Positions 34,631 to 43,858 of a DNA stretch of 64,000 nucleotides are shown here, piece after piece. The DNA lies in assembly GCF_011602485.2 (NCBI RefSeq), contig NZ_CP050022.2:3430001-3494000 (forward strand), read 5' to 3'. Each line of letters opens with the position of its first letter. Positions within the stretch are counted from its first letter, which is position 1. This DNA is from Bradyrhizobium sp. 1(2017). Lineage in GTDB: Bacteria; Pseudomonadota; Alphaproteobacteria; Rhizobiales; Xanthobacteraceae. The translations under genes and the position numbers were made by a program. The notes under the pieces were generated by a model that was not told the DNA's origin, searched no databases, and saw only the letters and a list, made by a program, of their open reading frames with translations.

Positions 34631-34726
34631 CGCCACGGCACGCCCTTGGCCTCATGCCGCGCCGCAGAACTTGCGGCTCGCCGGTAGAGGTGGTCATCTC
34701 GGCCCGGGAAGACGCTGGAGGCTGAC

Positions 34727-35224
34727 ATGAAACGATTCCTTCTCGCAGCTGGCCTGCTCGCCGGTGCCTTGAGCGCCATGCCCGCACTCGCGCAACAATC
34801 CAAGGTCGGCGACTGGACCATCGAGAAACGTACGCAGGACACCCATTGCAACGCGAGTCGCGGCTACAAGGACAAGGAAGACGAGAACCGCGACTACGTC
34901 GTCGTGATCACCTATTCCGACAAGGCCATCGTGATCGTCATGATCTATGGCGGCTGGGAATGGGACAAGATCGGCGAGGTCCTGCAGGCCGATGTCGGCA
35001 CCGACGATGCCGACATCATGAAGAAGGCGAAATGGGAGGTCATGGACCAGACCACCGTGCGCGGCATCTTCGAATACGATCAGTCAATCATCGACCGGCT
35101 GTCGAAGGCCAAGCGCCTCACGCTCGATTTCGAAGACGATGAGGACGACAGCATCGAGATGCAGATTCCGCGCGCCGGCGAAGCGCTGGCTGCGCTGAAG
35201 TTCTGCGAGGAGAACAGGAAATAG
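34727..35224 (+). CDS. Secreted hypothetical protein (165 aa)
   Basis: Signal peptide MKRFLLAAGLLAGALSAMPALAQ with cleavage after ALA. The mature part (WTIEKRTQDTHCNASRGYKDK, then VVVITYSDKAIVIVMIYGGWEW) is rich in beta strands. It contains two Cys residues (one in the mature N-terminus, one near the end, KFCEENRK) that could form a disulfide. The acidic run DFEDDEDDSIEMQ is notable. ATG 34727 has GGAGG upstream. It resembles small periplasmic hypotheticals common in Bradyrhizobiaceae; no function. Confidence 0.75.
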   Translation: MKRFLLAAGLLAGALSAMPALAQQSKVGDWTIEKRTQDTHCNASRGYKDKEDENRDYVVVITYSDKAIVIVMIYGGWEWDKIGEVLQADVGTDDADIMKKAKWEVMDQTTVRGIFEYDQSIIDRLSKAKRLTLDFEDDEDDSIEMQIPRAGEALAALKFCEENRK

Positions 35225-35271
35225 CGGTCTGAAGCTCACAGCGAGTCCGTGAGCCTGGCTCGCGAGCGAGT

Positions 35272-35298
35272 TCTTGGCTCGCATGGAGCGAGCCAAGA
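35272..35298. terminator. Strong stem-loop between convergent genes
   Basis: Perfect 11-bp arms TCTTGGCTCGC (35272-35282) and GCGAGCCAAGA (35288-35298) around a 5-nt loop, between the ends of the 165-aa gene and the RND permease. No T tract follows on either strand, so it may be a bidirectional terminator aided by other factors or an RNA 3'-end stabiliser. Confidence 0.6.
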
Positions 35299-35309
35299 CT
35301 CATCGCGGT

Positions 35310-38300
35310 TCAGTGTCCAACTCCCTGGACCGGCGCTGCGCTGATGTCGCTGCCGTGATGCACCAGCGGCCTGTTGCCGGTGACGGTCCGCAGCAGCACA
35401 TAGAAGACCGGGGTCAGGAACAGGCCGAACACGGTGACGCCGATCATCCCGGAGAACACGGCAACGCCCATGGCCCGCCGCATCTCCGAGCCTGCACCGG
35501 TCGAGAGCACCAGCGGCAGCACGCCCATGATGAAGGCCATCGACGTCATCAGGATCGGGCGCAGCCGCAGCCGGCTGGCCTCGATCGCGGCCCGGATCGG
35601 TGTGCGTCCGGCAAATTCGAGCTCGCGCGCGAATTCGACGATCAGGATCGCGTTCTTGGCGGAGAGGCCGACGAGCACGATCAATCCGATCTGCGTGAAG
35701 ACGTTGTTGTCGCCCTTGGAGATCCAGACGCCGAACATCGCGGCCAGGAGGCCCATCGGCACGATCATGATGATCGAGAGCGGCAGGGTCAGGCTCTCAT
35801 AGAGCGCGGCCAGCACCAGGAACACCAGGAGGATCGCCAACGGGAACACCCAGATGCCGGAATTGCCGGCGATGAACTCCTGATAGGTGAGGTCGGTCCA
35901 TTCGAAGGCAAAGCCCGGCGGAAGCACCTCCGCAGCGATCCGCGTCGCCGCCTCCTGCGCCTGCCCCGATGAGAAGCCGGGCGCAGCCGCCGCGTTGATG
36001 TCGGAAGATAGGAATCCGTTGTAGCGGATCGCACGCTCCGGCCCCGCACTCTGGCGGATGGTGAGCAGCGCCGACAACGGCACCATGTCGCCAGAGGACG
36101 AGCGCACCTTGAGCTGCCGGATGTCGTCGGCCCGCGCGCGGAACGGCGCGTCGGCCTGGACGCGGACGGAATAGGTCCGGCCGAATTTGTTGAAGTCGTT
36201 GACGTAGTAGGAGCCGAGGTAGATCTGGAGCGTGTTGAACACCTCCGTCACGGGAACGCCCAATTGTAGCGCCTTGGTACGGTCGATGTCGGCGAAGAGC
36301 TGGGGCACGTTGACCTGGAAGCTCGAGAACACGCCGGCGATCTCCGGCGCCTTCTGCATCGCCGCCATGAAGGCGTTGGTCGCTTCGTTCAACGCCTCAT
36401 AGCCGAGACCGGCACGGTCCTCGATCTGCAGCTTGAAGCCACCGATGGTGCCGAGGCCGTTGACCGGCGGCGGGGGGAACATGGCGATGAAGGCTTCCTG
36501 GATGCCGGCATATTTCTTGTTCAACTCGGCCGCGATCGCGGGCCCGCTGAGCGAGGGATCCTTGCGCTCGTCGAATGGTTTCAGCGTCGAGAACACGATG
36601 CCGGCGTTGGACGAATTGGTGAAGCCGGAGATCGACAGGCCGGGGAAGGCGACCGAGCTTTCGACACCGGGCTGGGTCAGCGCGATGTCGCTCATCTTGC
36701 GGATCACCTCTTCGCTGCGGTCGAGCGTCGCGCCATCGGGCAGGCGGGCGAAGCCGACCAGATATTGCTTGTCTTGGCCCGGCACGAAACCGCTCGGCAC
36801 CTGCTGGAACAGAAGCGCGGTGAGGCCGACCAGCACCGCGTAGAGGCCCATCACCGCGGCCTTGCCCGAGATCACCCTGGTGACGCTGCCGCTGTAGTTT
36901 TCCGAAGAGCGTGTGAAGGCCTTGTTGAAGCCGCGGAAAAACCAGCCAAGGCTCTTTTCCATGATCAGCGTCAGCCTGTCCTTCGGCTCGTCGTGCCCCT
37001 TGAGCAGCAGCGCCGAGAGCGCCGGCGACAGCGTCAGCGAGTTGACGGCCGAGATCACGGTCGAGATCGCGATCGTCAGCGCGAACTGCTTGTAGAACTG
37101 CCCGGTGAGACCGGAGATGAAGGCGAGCGGCACGAACACCGCGATCAGCACCATGGCGATGGCGATGATCGGGCCCGACACCTCGCGCATGGCCTGATAG
37201 GTGGCATCGCGCGGCGACAGCCCGGCCTCGATGTTGCGCTCGACGTTCTCGACGACGACGATGGCGTCGTCGACGACGATGCCGATCGCGAGCACCAGGC
37301 CGAACAGGCTGAGCGCGTTGATGGAGAAGCCGAAGACGTGCATCACCGCGAAGGTGCCGACGATCGACACCGGCACGGCCAAAAGCGGAATGATCGAGGC
37401 ACGCCAGGTCTGCAGGAACAGGATCACCACCAGCACCACCAGCGCGATCGCCTCCAGCAGCGTGTGGATGACGGCCTCGATCGAGGAGCGCACGAATTGC
37501 GTGGGATCGTAGACGATCTGGTAGGACACGCCCTCGGGCATGTTCTTCTTGATCTCCGCCATGGTGGCGCGGACATTGTCGGAGATCTGCAGCGCGTTGG
37601 AGCCCGGCGCCTGGAAGATCGGGATCGCCACCGCCTGCTTGTTGTCGAGCAGCGAGCGCAGGCCGTATTCGGAGGCGCCAAGCTCGACGCGCGCGACGTC
37701 GCGCAGGCGCACGACTTCGCCGCGCGCACCGGTCTTGACCACGATGTCGCCGAACTGCTCCTCGTTGGCGAGCCGGCCTTCCGCATTGACGGACAGTTGC
37801 AGGTCGATACCCGAAACGTTCGGGGAGGAGCCGACCACGCCGGCGGCGGCCTCGACGTTCTGTGCCTGGATCGCCCTCACGATGTCGCTCGCAGTCAATC
37901 CATGCTCGGCAGCCTTCTGCGGGTCGACCCAGACCCGCATCGAATAGTCACCGGCGCCATAGAGCTGCACGTCTCCGACGCCGTCGATCCGCGCGAGGCG
38001 ATCCTTGACGTTGAGCACTGCGTAGTTGCGCAAATACGTCATGTCGTAGCGGCCGTTCGGCGACAAGAGATGCACGACCATGGTGAGGTCGGGTGACGAC
38101 TTCTTGGTGATGATGCCGAGCTGGCGCACCACGGCGGGAAGGCGCGGCTCGGCCTGTTGCACCCGGTTCTGCACCAGCTGCGTCGCCTTGTCGGGGTCGG
38201 TGCCGAGGCGGAACGTCACCGTCAGCGTCATCGCGCCGTCGGTGGTCGCCTGGCTCGACATGTAGAGCATGTTTTCGACGCCGTTGATCTGCTCCTCGAT

Positions 38301-38498
38301 CGGCGTCGCCACCGTCTCCGCGATCACCTTGGGGTTGGCGCCGGGATAGGTCGCGCGCACCACGACCGACGGCGGCACGACATCGGGATATTCCGAGATC
38401 GGCATTGCGAACAGCGAGATGAGGCCCGCAAGGAAGATCAGGACCGACAGCACGCCGGCGAAAATCGGACGATCGATGAAGAACTTTGAGAGATTCAT
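35310..38498 (-). CDS. RND multidrug efflux permease, HAE1 (AcrB/MexB) family (1062 aa)
   Basis: Proton-driven inner-membrane transporter with 12 TM helices and two large periplasmic loops, typical AcrB length. The proton-relay acids are in GIVVDDAIVVVENVERN (TM4) and the Lys in VLVGLSAKNAILIVEFA (TM10). N-terminus MNLSKFFIDRPIFAGVLSVLIFLAGLISL is the family start, so ATG 38498 is chosen over the ATG 36 nt upstream. It lies downstream of the membrane-fusion gene, with a repeat between them. No outer-membrane TolC-like gene is present. Likely substrates are hydrophobic or aromatic toxins. Confidence 0.95.
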   Translation of the reverse strand: MNLSKFFIDRPIFAGVLSVLIFLAGLISLFAMPISEYPDVVPPSVVVRATYPGANPKVIAETVATPIEEQINGVENMLYMSSQATTDGAMTLTVTFRLGTDPDKATQLVQNRVQQAEPRLPAVVRQLGIITKKSSPDLTMVVHLLSPNGRYDMTYLRNYAVLNVKDRLARIDGVGDVQLYGAGDYSMRVWVDPQKAAEHGLTASDIVRAIQAQNVEAAAGVVGSSPNVSGIDLQLSVNAEGRLANEEQFGDIVVKTGARGEVVRLRDVARVELGASEYGLRSLLDNKQAVAIPIFQAPGSNALQISDNVRATMAEIKKNMPEGVSYQIVYDPTQFVRSSIEAVIHTLLEAIALVVLVVILFLQTWRASIIPLLAVPVSIVGTFAVMHVFGFSINALSLFGLVLAIGIVVDDAIVVVENVERNIEAGLSPRDATYQAMREVSGPIIAIAMVLIAVFVPLAFISGLTGQFYKQFALTIAISTVISAVNSLTLSPALSALLLKGHDEPKDRLTLIMEKSLGWFFRGFNKAFTRSSENYSGSVTRVISGKAAVMGLYAVLVGLTALLFQQVPSGFVPGQDKQYLVGFARLPDGATLDRSEEVIRKMSDIALTQPGVESSVAFPGLSISGFTNSSNAGIVFSTLKPFDERKDPSLSGPAIAAELNKKYAGIQEAFIAMFPPPPVNGLGTIGGFKLQIEDRAGLGYEALNEATNAFMAAMQKAPEIAGVFSSFQVNVPQLFADIDRTKALQLGVPVTEVFNTLQIYLGSYYVNDFNKFGRTYSVRVQADAPFRARADDIRQLKVRSSSGDMVPLSALLTIRQSAGPERAIRYNGFLSSDINAAAAPGFSSGQAQEAATRIAAEVLPPGFAFEWTDLTYQEFIAGNSGIWVFPLAILLVFLVLAALYESLTLPLSIIMIVPMGLLAAMFGVWISKGDNNVFTQIGLIVLVGLSAKNAILIVEFARELEFAGRTPIRAAIEASRLRLRPILMTSMAFIMGVLPLVLSTGAGSEMRRAMGVAVFSGMIGVTVFGLFLTPVFYVLLRTVTGNRPLVHHGSDISAAPVQGVGH

Positions 38499-38545
38499 GG
38501 CCTTGCCCCTGGGCAATATCGTTTTCGTCTCCACACAGCTCCGCC

Positions 38546-38655
38546 GTCATTCCGGGGCGGGGGCGAAGCCCGCGAACCCGGAATCCGGAGGTGAGACGCC
38601 TGGAGTTTCGTAACTTCCATATTCCGGGATCGCGCTACGCGCGCTCCGGAATGAC
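38546..38655. repeat. Intergenic palindromic repeat with GTCATTCCGG ends
   Basis: GTCATTCCGG (38546-38555) and CCGGAATGAC (38646-38655) bound a 110-bp element with an internal ATTCCGG...CCGGAAT hairpin near 38627-38652. I recognise this GTCATTCCGG-type element as a common Bradyrhizobium intergenic repeat. It sits between the fusion protein and the RND permease genes of one operon, where it might reduce or tune readthrough. Confidence 0.7.
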
Positions 38656-38663
38656 TGAGAGCG

Positions 38664-39908
38664 CTAGCGTTGCACCACGTCCTGGTTGCTGTAGTTGGAA
38701 GCCTGCTGCGGCCCGCGCGCGCCCATCTGCGCCACTTCCGTCTTGAGGAGGGCGCCCGGACGCACGCGTTGCAAGCCGTTGACCACGATGCGGTCGCCGG
38801 ACTTCAGGCCCGAGGTGACGATGCGAAGCCCATCGACGGCGCCGCCGAGCGTGACGGGCCGGTAGATGGCCCGGCTGTCGTCTCCGACCGCCATCACGAA
38901 CTTCTTGTCCTGGTCGGTGCCGATCGCGCGCTCGTCGATCATCACCAGCGTCTGCTGCTTCGGCTGGCCCATGCGGACACGCGCAAACTGGCCGGGAATG
39001 AGACGGCCGTCGTCGTTGCGGAAGACCGCGCGGACGCGGATGGTGCCGCTCTGGCCGTTGACCTGGTTGTCGATCAGCTGAATGTGGCCTTTCGCCGAGA
39101 GGCCGCCGGAGGTCGCCATCTCCACGGGGATCTGGTCGAGCTTGCCGCGTTCGCCGGAGCCATCGGCAATGGAGTTGAGCGCGCGCAGCACCACCTCTTC
39201 GTCCGCATCGAAGGAGGCGTAGATCGGATTGACCGAGACCAGCGAGGTCAGCACCGGGGAGGCGGTGCCGGCGGCAACGAGATTGCCGACGGTGACCTCG
39301 ATCTTGCCGACGCGGCCGTCCACGGGCGCGCGTACCTCGGTGTAGTCGAGATTGAGCTTTGCGGTCTGGAGCGTTGCCTCGGCCGCTTTGACGTTGGCGA
39401 TCGCCTCACGATTGGCATTTTCGCGCTGGTCGAAGTCGCGCCGCGTCACCACGGCGTTGCCGACCAGTTGCGCGCCCCGTTCGAGTTCGCTCTGGGTGAA
39501 GACGACCCGTGCCTTGGCGGCTTCGAGCTGGGCGTTGGCCTTGTCGACCTCGGCCGCGTAAGGGGCGGGATCAATCTTGAACAGCACGTCGCCGGCCTTC
39601 ACCAGCGCGCCTTCGGTGAAATTGGTCGACAGGATCGCGCCCGCCACGCGCGGGCGCAGCTCGACGCGGTTGATGGCCTCGAGGCGGCCGGAGAAATCGT
39701 CCCACAGCGCGGTCTGGCGCGGCTCGATCATCGCGACGGTGACGGAAACGGCTTGTTCGGTCGCGGCGGCCGGTGCGGTCGCTTGCGCCGGGTGAAGGTA
39801 GCGGCCGGTCGCGATCGAGCCGGCGACGGCGAGGGCGCCCACGATGGCGACGCCGCCGAGAAGGCGGCGAAAACGGCCGGCGCGGACGGTATTTTGGGCG
39901 GGATGCAT
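38664..39908 (-). CDS. RND membrane fusion (periplasmic adaptor) protein (414 aa)
   Basis: HlyD/AcrA-type adaptor linking the RND permease to an outer-membrane channel. N-terminal TM anchor at about residues 15-32 rather than a lipobox; then the biotinyl-lipoyl half (GRLEAINRVELRPRVAGAILSTNFTEGALVKAGDVLFKID), a coiled-coil hairpin (about 105-175, AEVDKANAQLEAAKARVVFTQSELERG), and the beta-barrel and membrane-proximal domains. It is the first gene of the efflux operon. Its promoter region contains the TGTAGTG operator and is shared with the divergent TetR gene. Confidence 0.94.
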   Translation of the reverse strand: MHPAQNTVRAGRFRRLLGGVAIVGALAVAGSIATGRYLHPAQATAPAAATEQAVSVTVAMIEPRQTALWDDFSGRLEAINRVELRPRVAGAILSTNFTEGALVKAGDVLFKIDPAPYAAEVDKANAQLEAAKARVVFTQSELERGAQLVGNAVVTRRDFDQRENANREAIANVKAAEATLQTAKLNLDYTEVRAPVDGRVGKIEVTVGNLVAAGTASPVLTSLVSVNPIYASFDADEEVVLRALNSIADGSGERGKLDQIPVEMATSGGLSAKGHIQLIDNQVNGQSGTIRVRAVFRNDDGRLIPGQFARVRMGQPKQQTLVMIDERAIGTDQDKKFVMAVGDDSRAIYRPVTLGGAVDGLRIVTSGLKSGDRIVVNGLQRVRPGALLKTEVAQMGARGPQQASNYSNQDVVQR

Positions 39909-39924
39909 TTGCGCGCTCCAGATA

Positions 39925-39990
39925 TGTAGTGTTCACTACAGATGTGGAGCTGGATGTCGCAGTGCAAGATACTTATGTACCATTCACTAA
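39925..39990. promoter_or_regulatory. TetR operator pair for the efflux operon
   Basis: Perfect palindrome TGTAGTGTTCACTACA at 39925-39940, 17 nt upstream of the fusion-protein ATG, and a second, degenerate copy TGTACCATTCACTAAG starting at 39976, 51 bp away. The two agree at 11 of 16 positions. Both are in the divergent promoter between the pump and the TetR gene, so they most likely bind that repressor. Confidence 0.7.
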
Positions 39991-40107
39991 GAAAATTGTA
40001 GGCCAATACCGCGACGATGGAAAGACACAAGAAAAAGAAAGCTAGAACAAATAGATAGGATCAGGCGTTAGGCTGATACGGGCCGCCGATTCCGAGGAGA
40101 CAGGCAT

Positions 40108-40713
40108 ATGGGCATGGGACGTCCCCGCGAATTCGACGCCGAGACGGCGTTGGACCAGGCGATGGAAGTGTTTTGGCGCCATGGCTATGAGGGCGCGACG
40201 ATTGCCCAGCTCACCGAGGCCATGGGCATCAATCCCCCGAGCCTTTACGCCTGCTTCGGCAACAAGGAAGGTTTGCTCAAGGCCGCGCTCGATCGCTACA
40301 CCAAATTGCGCGGCGTCTGGATGGACGAGGTGGTTGCAGCCCCCACTGCCCGGGCCGTCGCCGAGCGGATGCTGATGGGCATCGCCGAGAAGCAGACCGA
40401 TCCCGCCAATCCGCCCGGCTGCCTGCTCGTGCAGGGCGGCATCGCCTGTGGCACCGGCTCCGAGAGCGTCCCGTTCGAGCTCGCCGCACGGCGCGCCCAG
40501 AACGAAGATCAGCTCCGCGACCGTTTTGTCCGTGCGAAGGCAGAGGGCGACCTGAAGCCGACGTCAGATCCCGCCGCGCTCGCGCGCTATGTGTCCGCGG
40601 TTTCCGTTGGCATGGGCGTGATGGCGTCTTCGGGCTCGGACCGCGAGGCCTTGCGGCAGGTCGCGAGCGTGGCGGTGCAGGCGGTCGAGGCGCAGTCGAC
40701 CGACAGGGTGTAA
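40108..40713 (+). CDS. TetR/AcrR-family repressor of the RND pump (201 aa)
   Basis: N-terminal HTH at about residues 28-60 (ATIAQLTEAMGINPPSLYACFGNKEGLL) and the C-terminal domain of the type that includes CLLVQGGIACG, common in regulators described as TetR_C_16-like pump repressors. ATG 40108 has GAGGAG 8 nt upstream. It is divergent from the adaptor-permease operon across a 199-bp region containing two copies of a palindrome. The gene therefore very likely represses its own and the pump's transcription and is released by a pump substrate. Confidence 0.93.
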   Translation: MGMGRPREFDAETALDQAMEVFWRHGYEGATIAQLTEAMGINPPSLYACFGNKEGLLKAALDRYTKLRGVWMDEVVAAPTARAVAERMLMGIAEKQTDPANPPGCLLVQGGIACGTGSESVPFELAARRAQNEDQLRDRFVRAKAEGDLKPTSDPAALARYVSAVSVGMGVMASSGSDREALRQVASVAVQAVEAQSTDRV

Positions 40714-40741
40714 ACGGTCTTTGTCATTTCGCGGATGGTGT

Positions 40742-42220
40742 TCAACGTAGCGACGGCGGCGGCACGAAGCCGCCGAATTCGCGTTCGATCAGGCCGGCCA
40801 GCGCAATCGGGGTTCGGTCTTCGAGATAAGGCCCGATGATCTGCACGCCGACCGGAAGGCCGGAAGCCGTGCGCTCGATCGGAACGGCGGTCGCCGGCAG
40901 ACCGCAGGTCGAGGCGGGGTCCGCCCAGATGAAGCACGCATCGGCGTAGGGGTAGAGCTTTCCATCGATGTCCAATTGCCGTGCGTCGAACGGCTCGGAC
41001 TGGTCCTGTGGAAAGGCCGGCACGGCGGCGGCGGGGTAGATCACCGCATCGAACTCGCGGAACAGTTCGTACCATTTTTGTTGCAACTGCAGACGGGCCG
41101 CGTCGGCCGCGAGCCATTCGCGATGAAGCATGCCCCAGCCGCGCGCGCGTTCGGCCTCGAGGCTGCGGTCATCGGGCGCGAGTGCGGCGGCAAGGCCCTG
41201 CGCCTCTGCAAGGGCGGCCGGGGTCAGGCGAGGACTTCTCGCGCCGTTCAACAGCTTCATGTAGAGCCGGGCGGATTCGGCGAGATCAGGCAATGATGTG
41301 CTCGCGCGCGCAATTCGCGCGCCTGATCGTTCGAGCCGTTCCGCCAAGCGCCCGATGGCGGAACGCACGGCCTCACCCGTCGGCATCAGCGGGTGGGTGT
41401 CGATCACGAGGATCCGGAAGTTCTTCAGCTCGTCATGGCGCGGCGCAGGCAATGCAAGGCGATAGCCGATCCCGTCGCGCGTCTCGTCGGGGCCCGCAAT
41501 CACGTCGAGCGCCAAGGCGAGGTCCGCGGCCGAGCGCGCCATCGGTCCAACGACAGCCAGATCGCCCTGCCCAGGAACGGGCGGAGCGGGCGGCAGGCTG
41601 TATCCGCGCAGCGGGACCAGGCCGAGGCTTGGCTTGTGTCCGAACACACCGCAGAAATGCGCGGGGACCCGGATCGAGCCGCCGATGTCCGAGCCGATCG
41701 AGAGCGGACTGAAGCCCGCGGCCAGCGCCGCGCCGCATCCGCCGGAGGAGCCGCCGGGCGACCGGCCGAGGTCCCACGGGTTGTTGGTGGTCCCGTAGAT
41801 CTCGTTGTAGCTCTGGAAATCCCGCAAGCCGATCGGGATGTTCGTCTTGCCGATGACGATGGCGCCTGCCGCCTTCAGCCGCGAGACGATGAGGGCGTCT
41901 TTCGCTGGCTGGAATTCCCTGAAATGCGGAAAGCCCCATGTGGTCGGCAGGCCGGCGACGTTGAACGGTTCTTTGAGTGTCACGGGAATGCCGAGCAACG
42001 GCAATCGATCGCCGCGGCCAAGCGCGGCATCGGCGGCGCGCGCGGCGTCCTTTGCGCGATCGAAATCGCGAACGATGATCGCGTTAATCGGTCCGTCCAG
42101 CGCCTCGATGCCCGCAATCGTGTGTTCGAGCAATTCCGACGCAGAAACCTTGCGTGCGCGGAGGGCGCTCAGCAATGCGCCGATCGAGCCATAATTCAGG
42201 TCAGCGGCGTCTGCGGTCAT
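40742..42220 (-). CDS. Amidase, amidase-signature family (492 aa)
   Basis: Ser-cisSer-Lys hydrolase acting on C-N bonds of amides. The triad is Lys83 (VTLKEPFNVAG), Ser158 (RSPGGSSGG) and Ser182 (SDIGGSIRVP), with the expected 24-residue gap between the serines. ATG 42220 is preferred because GGAG lies 6 nt upstream; an in-frame ATG 51 nt earlier has none. Last gene of a minus-strand run with GntR, aldehyde dehydrogenase and MFS genes, though a hairpin repeat separates it from the MFS gene. The substrate could be an amide taken up by the MFS carrier. Confidence 0.92.
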   Translation of the reverse strand: MTADAADLNYGSIGALLSALRARKVSASELLEHTIAGIEALDGPINAIIVRDFDRAKDAARAADAALGRGDRLPLLGIPVTLKEPFNVAGLPTTWGFPHFREFQPAKDALIVSRLKAAGAIVIGKTNIPIGLRDFQSYNEIYGTTNNPWDLGRSPGGSSGGCGAALAAGFSPLSIGSDIGGSIRVPAHFCGVFGHKPSLGLVPLRGYSLPPAPPVPGQGDLAVVGPMARSAADLALALDVIAGPDETRDGIGYRLALPAPRHDELKNFRILVIDTHPLMPTGEAVRSAIGRLAERLERSGARIARASTSLPDLAESARLYMKLLNGARSPRLTPAALAEAQGLAAALAPDDRSLEAERARGWGMLHREWLAADAARLQLQQKWYELFREFDAVIYPAAAVPAFPQDQSEPFDARQLDIDGKLYPYADACFIWADPASTCGLPATAVPIERTASGLPVGVQIIGPYLEDRTPIALAGLIEREFGGFVPPPSLR

Positions 42221-42357
42221 CGCGATCTCCACATCTCTTCGTCTCGGCGAACCGATCCGGGCATCGAGCATGCAATGTTGGGAGCGGGATGAGGAGGCGG
42301 CGCAACGGGAACCAGACCTGCCTGGGTGAGAGGGCGCAGGGTATTCGAGCAGGAGGT

Positions 42358-42403
42358 CGTCATGGCCGGGCTTGTCCCGAGCGGGACAAGCCCGGCCATG
42401 ACG
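42358..42403. repeat. Perfect 22-bp inverted repeat (hairpin)
   Basis: Arms at 42358-42379 and 42382-42403 are exact complements with a 2-nt centre (AG), containing GGCCGGGCTTGTCCCG. This is a REP-like palindrome of the genus, positioned between the MFS gene and the amidase. The inner loop must open to at least 3-4 nt in RNA, still leaving about 20 bp of stem, so it could act as terminator, processing site or transposition-derived element. Confidence 0.8.
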
Positions 42404-42416
42404 CTGTGGAGGGAGG

Positions 42417-43784
42417 TCAGGACGCTTCCTTGAGCACCGGCGACGCCGTTTCCTCCGCCTTCAGCTCCTCGAGGCTGCGATGCCGCGGCTCGATGCCCAG
42501 GGCCCAGACCGTGATGATCTGCACGATGAGCAGACCGATCATCAGCGCCATCACGCCGGCGACGCCGCGCGACTCGAACAGCGATACGACCAGGAACGGC
42601 GTGACGATCGTGGCGCCACGCCCCAGCGTGTTGACGATACCTGAGGCGCGCAGCCGGACCTCGGTTGGAAACAGCTCGGGGATGTAGATGCCGAACAGGA
42701 GCGCGACCAGGACGTAGATCGGCACCGTCAGTGCGAAGCCCACGGCCGGCAGCAGGATCGGATCGGAGATCATGGGATAGAGGATGCCCAGCGCCACCGA
42801 GATCAGCGATGCGCCGATGATGGTGGGCTTGCGGCCCCAGCGGTCGGCGGTCAATGCGCCGATGGCCGAGCCGACCGGCGCGCCGAGCGCCATCAGCAGC
42901 GAATAGCCGAACGATGTCGCGACCGACAGGCCCTGCTTGACGAAGAACACGGGCAGCCATGTCACGAAGCCGTAGAGCAGGGTGTTGATCGTGATCAGGC
43001 AGATGGCGCCGACGATCATCCGCGACAGCAAGGGCGCAGTGAACAACGTGCCGAGATCGGGGGCGACCGGCGCGGGTGTCGTGGGCGCGGGTGGAGGCAA
43101 GGGCCGTCCCTGCGCCGCTTCCTTCTCGATCGCCTGCATCAACGCTTCCGCTTCAGCGGTGCGTCCCACGGCTTCCAGCCAGCGCGGCGATTCCGGCAGC
43201 GACTTGCGCATGTACCAGACGACGAGGGCGCCGACCCCGCCGAGCACGAACATCGAGCGCCAGCCGAAGTGCGGCACCAGCACGGACGCGATCAAAAGAG
43301 CCGCGGGCAGGCCGGTCACGACGCACACGGCCGTGAGACCGAGCCATTTGCCGCGGGTGCGGGCCGGCACGAACTCCGTCATCGTCGAATAGCCGACGAC
43401 GTTCTCCGCCCCGAGGCCGACGCCCATCACGAAGCGGCAGGCGATCAGGAAAGTCATGTTCGGCGAGAATGCCGCGGCGAGGGAGGCAATGCCGAAAAGA
43501 AGCAAATTGAATTGATAGGTGAAGCGGCGTCCGAAGCGGTCGCCGAGAAAGCCGGTGCCGAACGATCCGAGCATCATGCCGACGAAGGTTGCGGAGATGA
43601 AGGCCGCGTTCTGGGCGAGCGTCGAAAAGCCCGACTTCAGCGTCACGCTGAGCACGGTCCCGGCGATGTAAATGTCGAAACCGTCGAAGAACATGCCGAT
43701 GCCGATCAGCAGCATGATGCGGCGGTGGAATGGTCCGATCGGCAGCCGATCAAGACGGCTGCCTGCGTTCACCGATGTCGACAT
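42417..43784 (-). CDS. MFS transporter, sugar/aromatic-acid porter type (455 aa)
   Basis: Twelve-helix major facilitator. N-terminal IGMFFDGFDIYIAGTVL (the D-G-[FY]-D motif of AAHS-type aromatic and niacin-type carriers), the loop 2-3 signature GFLGDRFGRRF, a central cytoplasmic loop (about 215-255, Pro-rich) and PELFPTEVRLRASGI in the second half. Minus-strand, downstream of the aldehyde dehydrogenase (74 nt) and before the amidase. I would expect transport of a carboxylate or amide substrate of the co-located enzymes. Confidence 0.9.
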   Translation of the reverse strand: MSTSVNAGSRLDRLPIGPFHRRIMLLIGIGMFFDGFDIYIAGTVLSVTLKSGFSTLAQNAAFISATFVGMMLGSFGTGFLGDRFGRRFTYQFNLLLFGIASLAAAFSPNMTFLIACRFVMGVGLGAENVVGYSTMTEFVPARTRGKWLGLTAVCVVTGLPAALLIASVLVPHFGWRSMFVLGGVGALVVWYMRKSLPESPRWLEAVGRTAEAEALMQAIEKEAAQGRPLPPPAPTTPAPVAPDLGTLFTAPLLSRMIVGAICLITINTLLYGFVTWLPVFFVKQGLSVATSFGYSLLMALGAPVGSAIGALTADRWGRKPTIIGASLISVALGILYPMISDPILLPAVGFALTVPIYVLVALLFGIYIPELFPTEVRLRASGIVNTLGRGATIVTPFLVVSLFESRGVAGVMALMIGLLIVQIITVWALGIEPRHRSLEELKAEETASPVLKEAS

Positions 43785-43858
43785 TGACGCTCTCCCTTGA
43801 CTGTTATTCTGCTTGATCCGGTCCGCCTTCTATGGGCGGTCGGCCGCCTCTCGTTTTG

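Noticed and set aside
36765..38096. Plus-strand frame of about 440 codons inside the RND permease
   Set aside because: His/Asp/Arg-rich antisense product; the RND protein is unambiguous on the other strand.
38670..39929. Plus-strand frame of about 420 codons antisense to the fusion protein
   Set aside because: No domain, composition typical of a shadow; the adaptor gene is clear.
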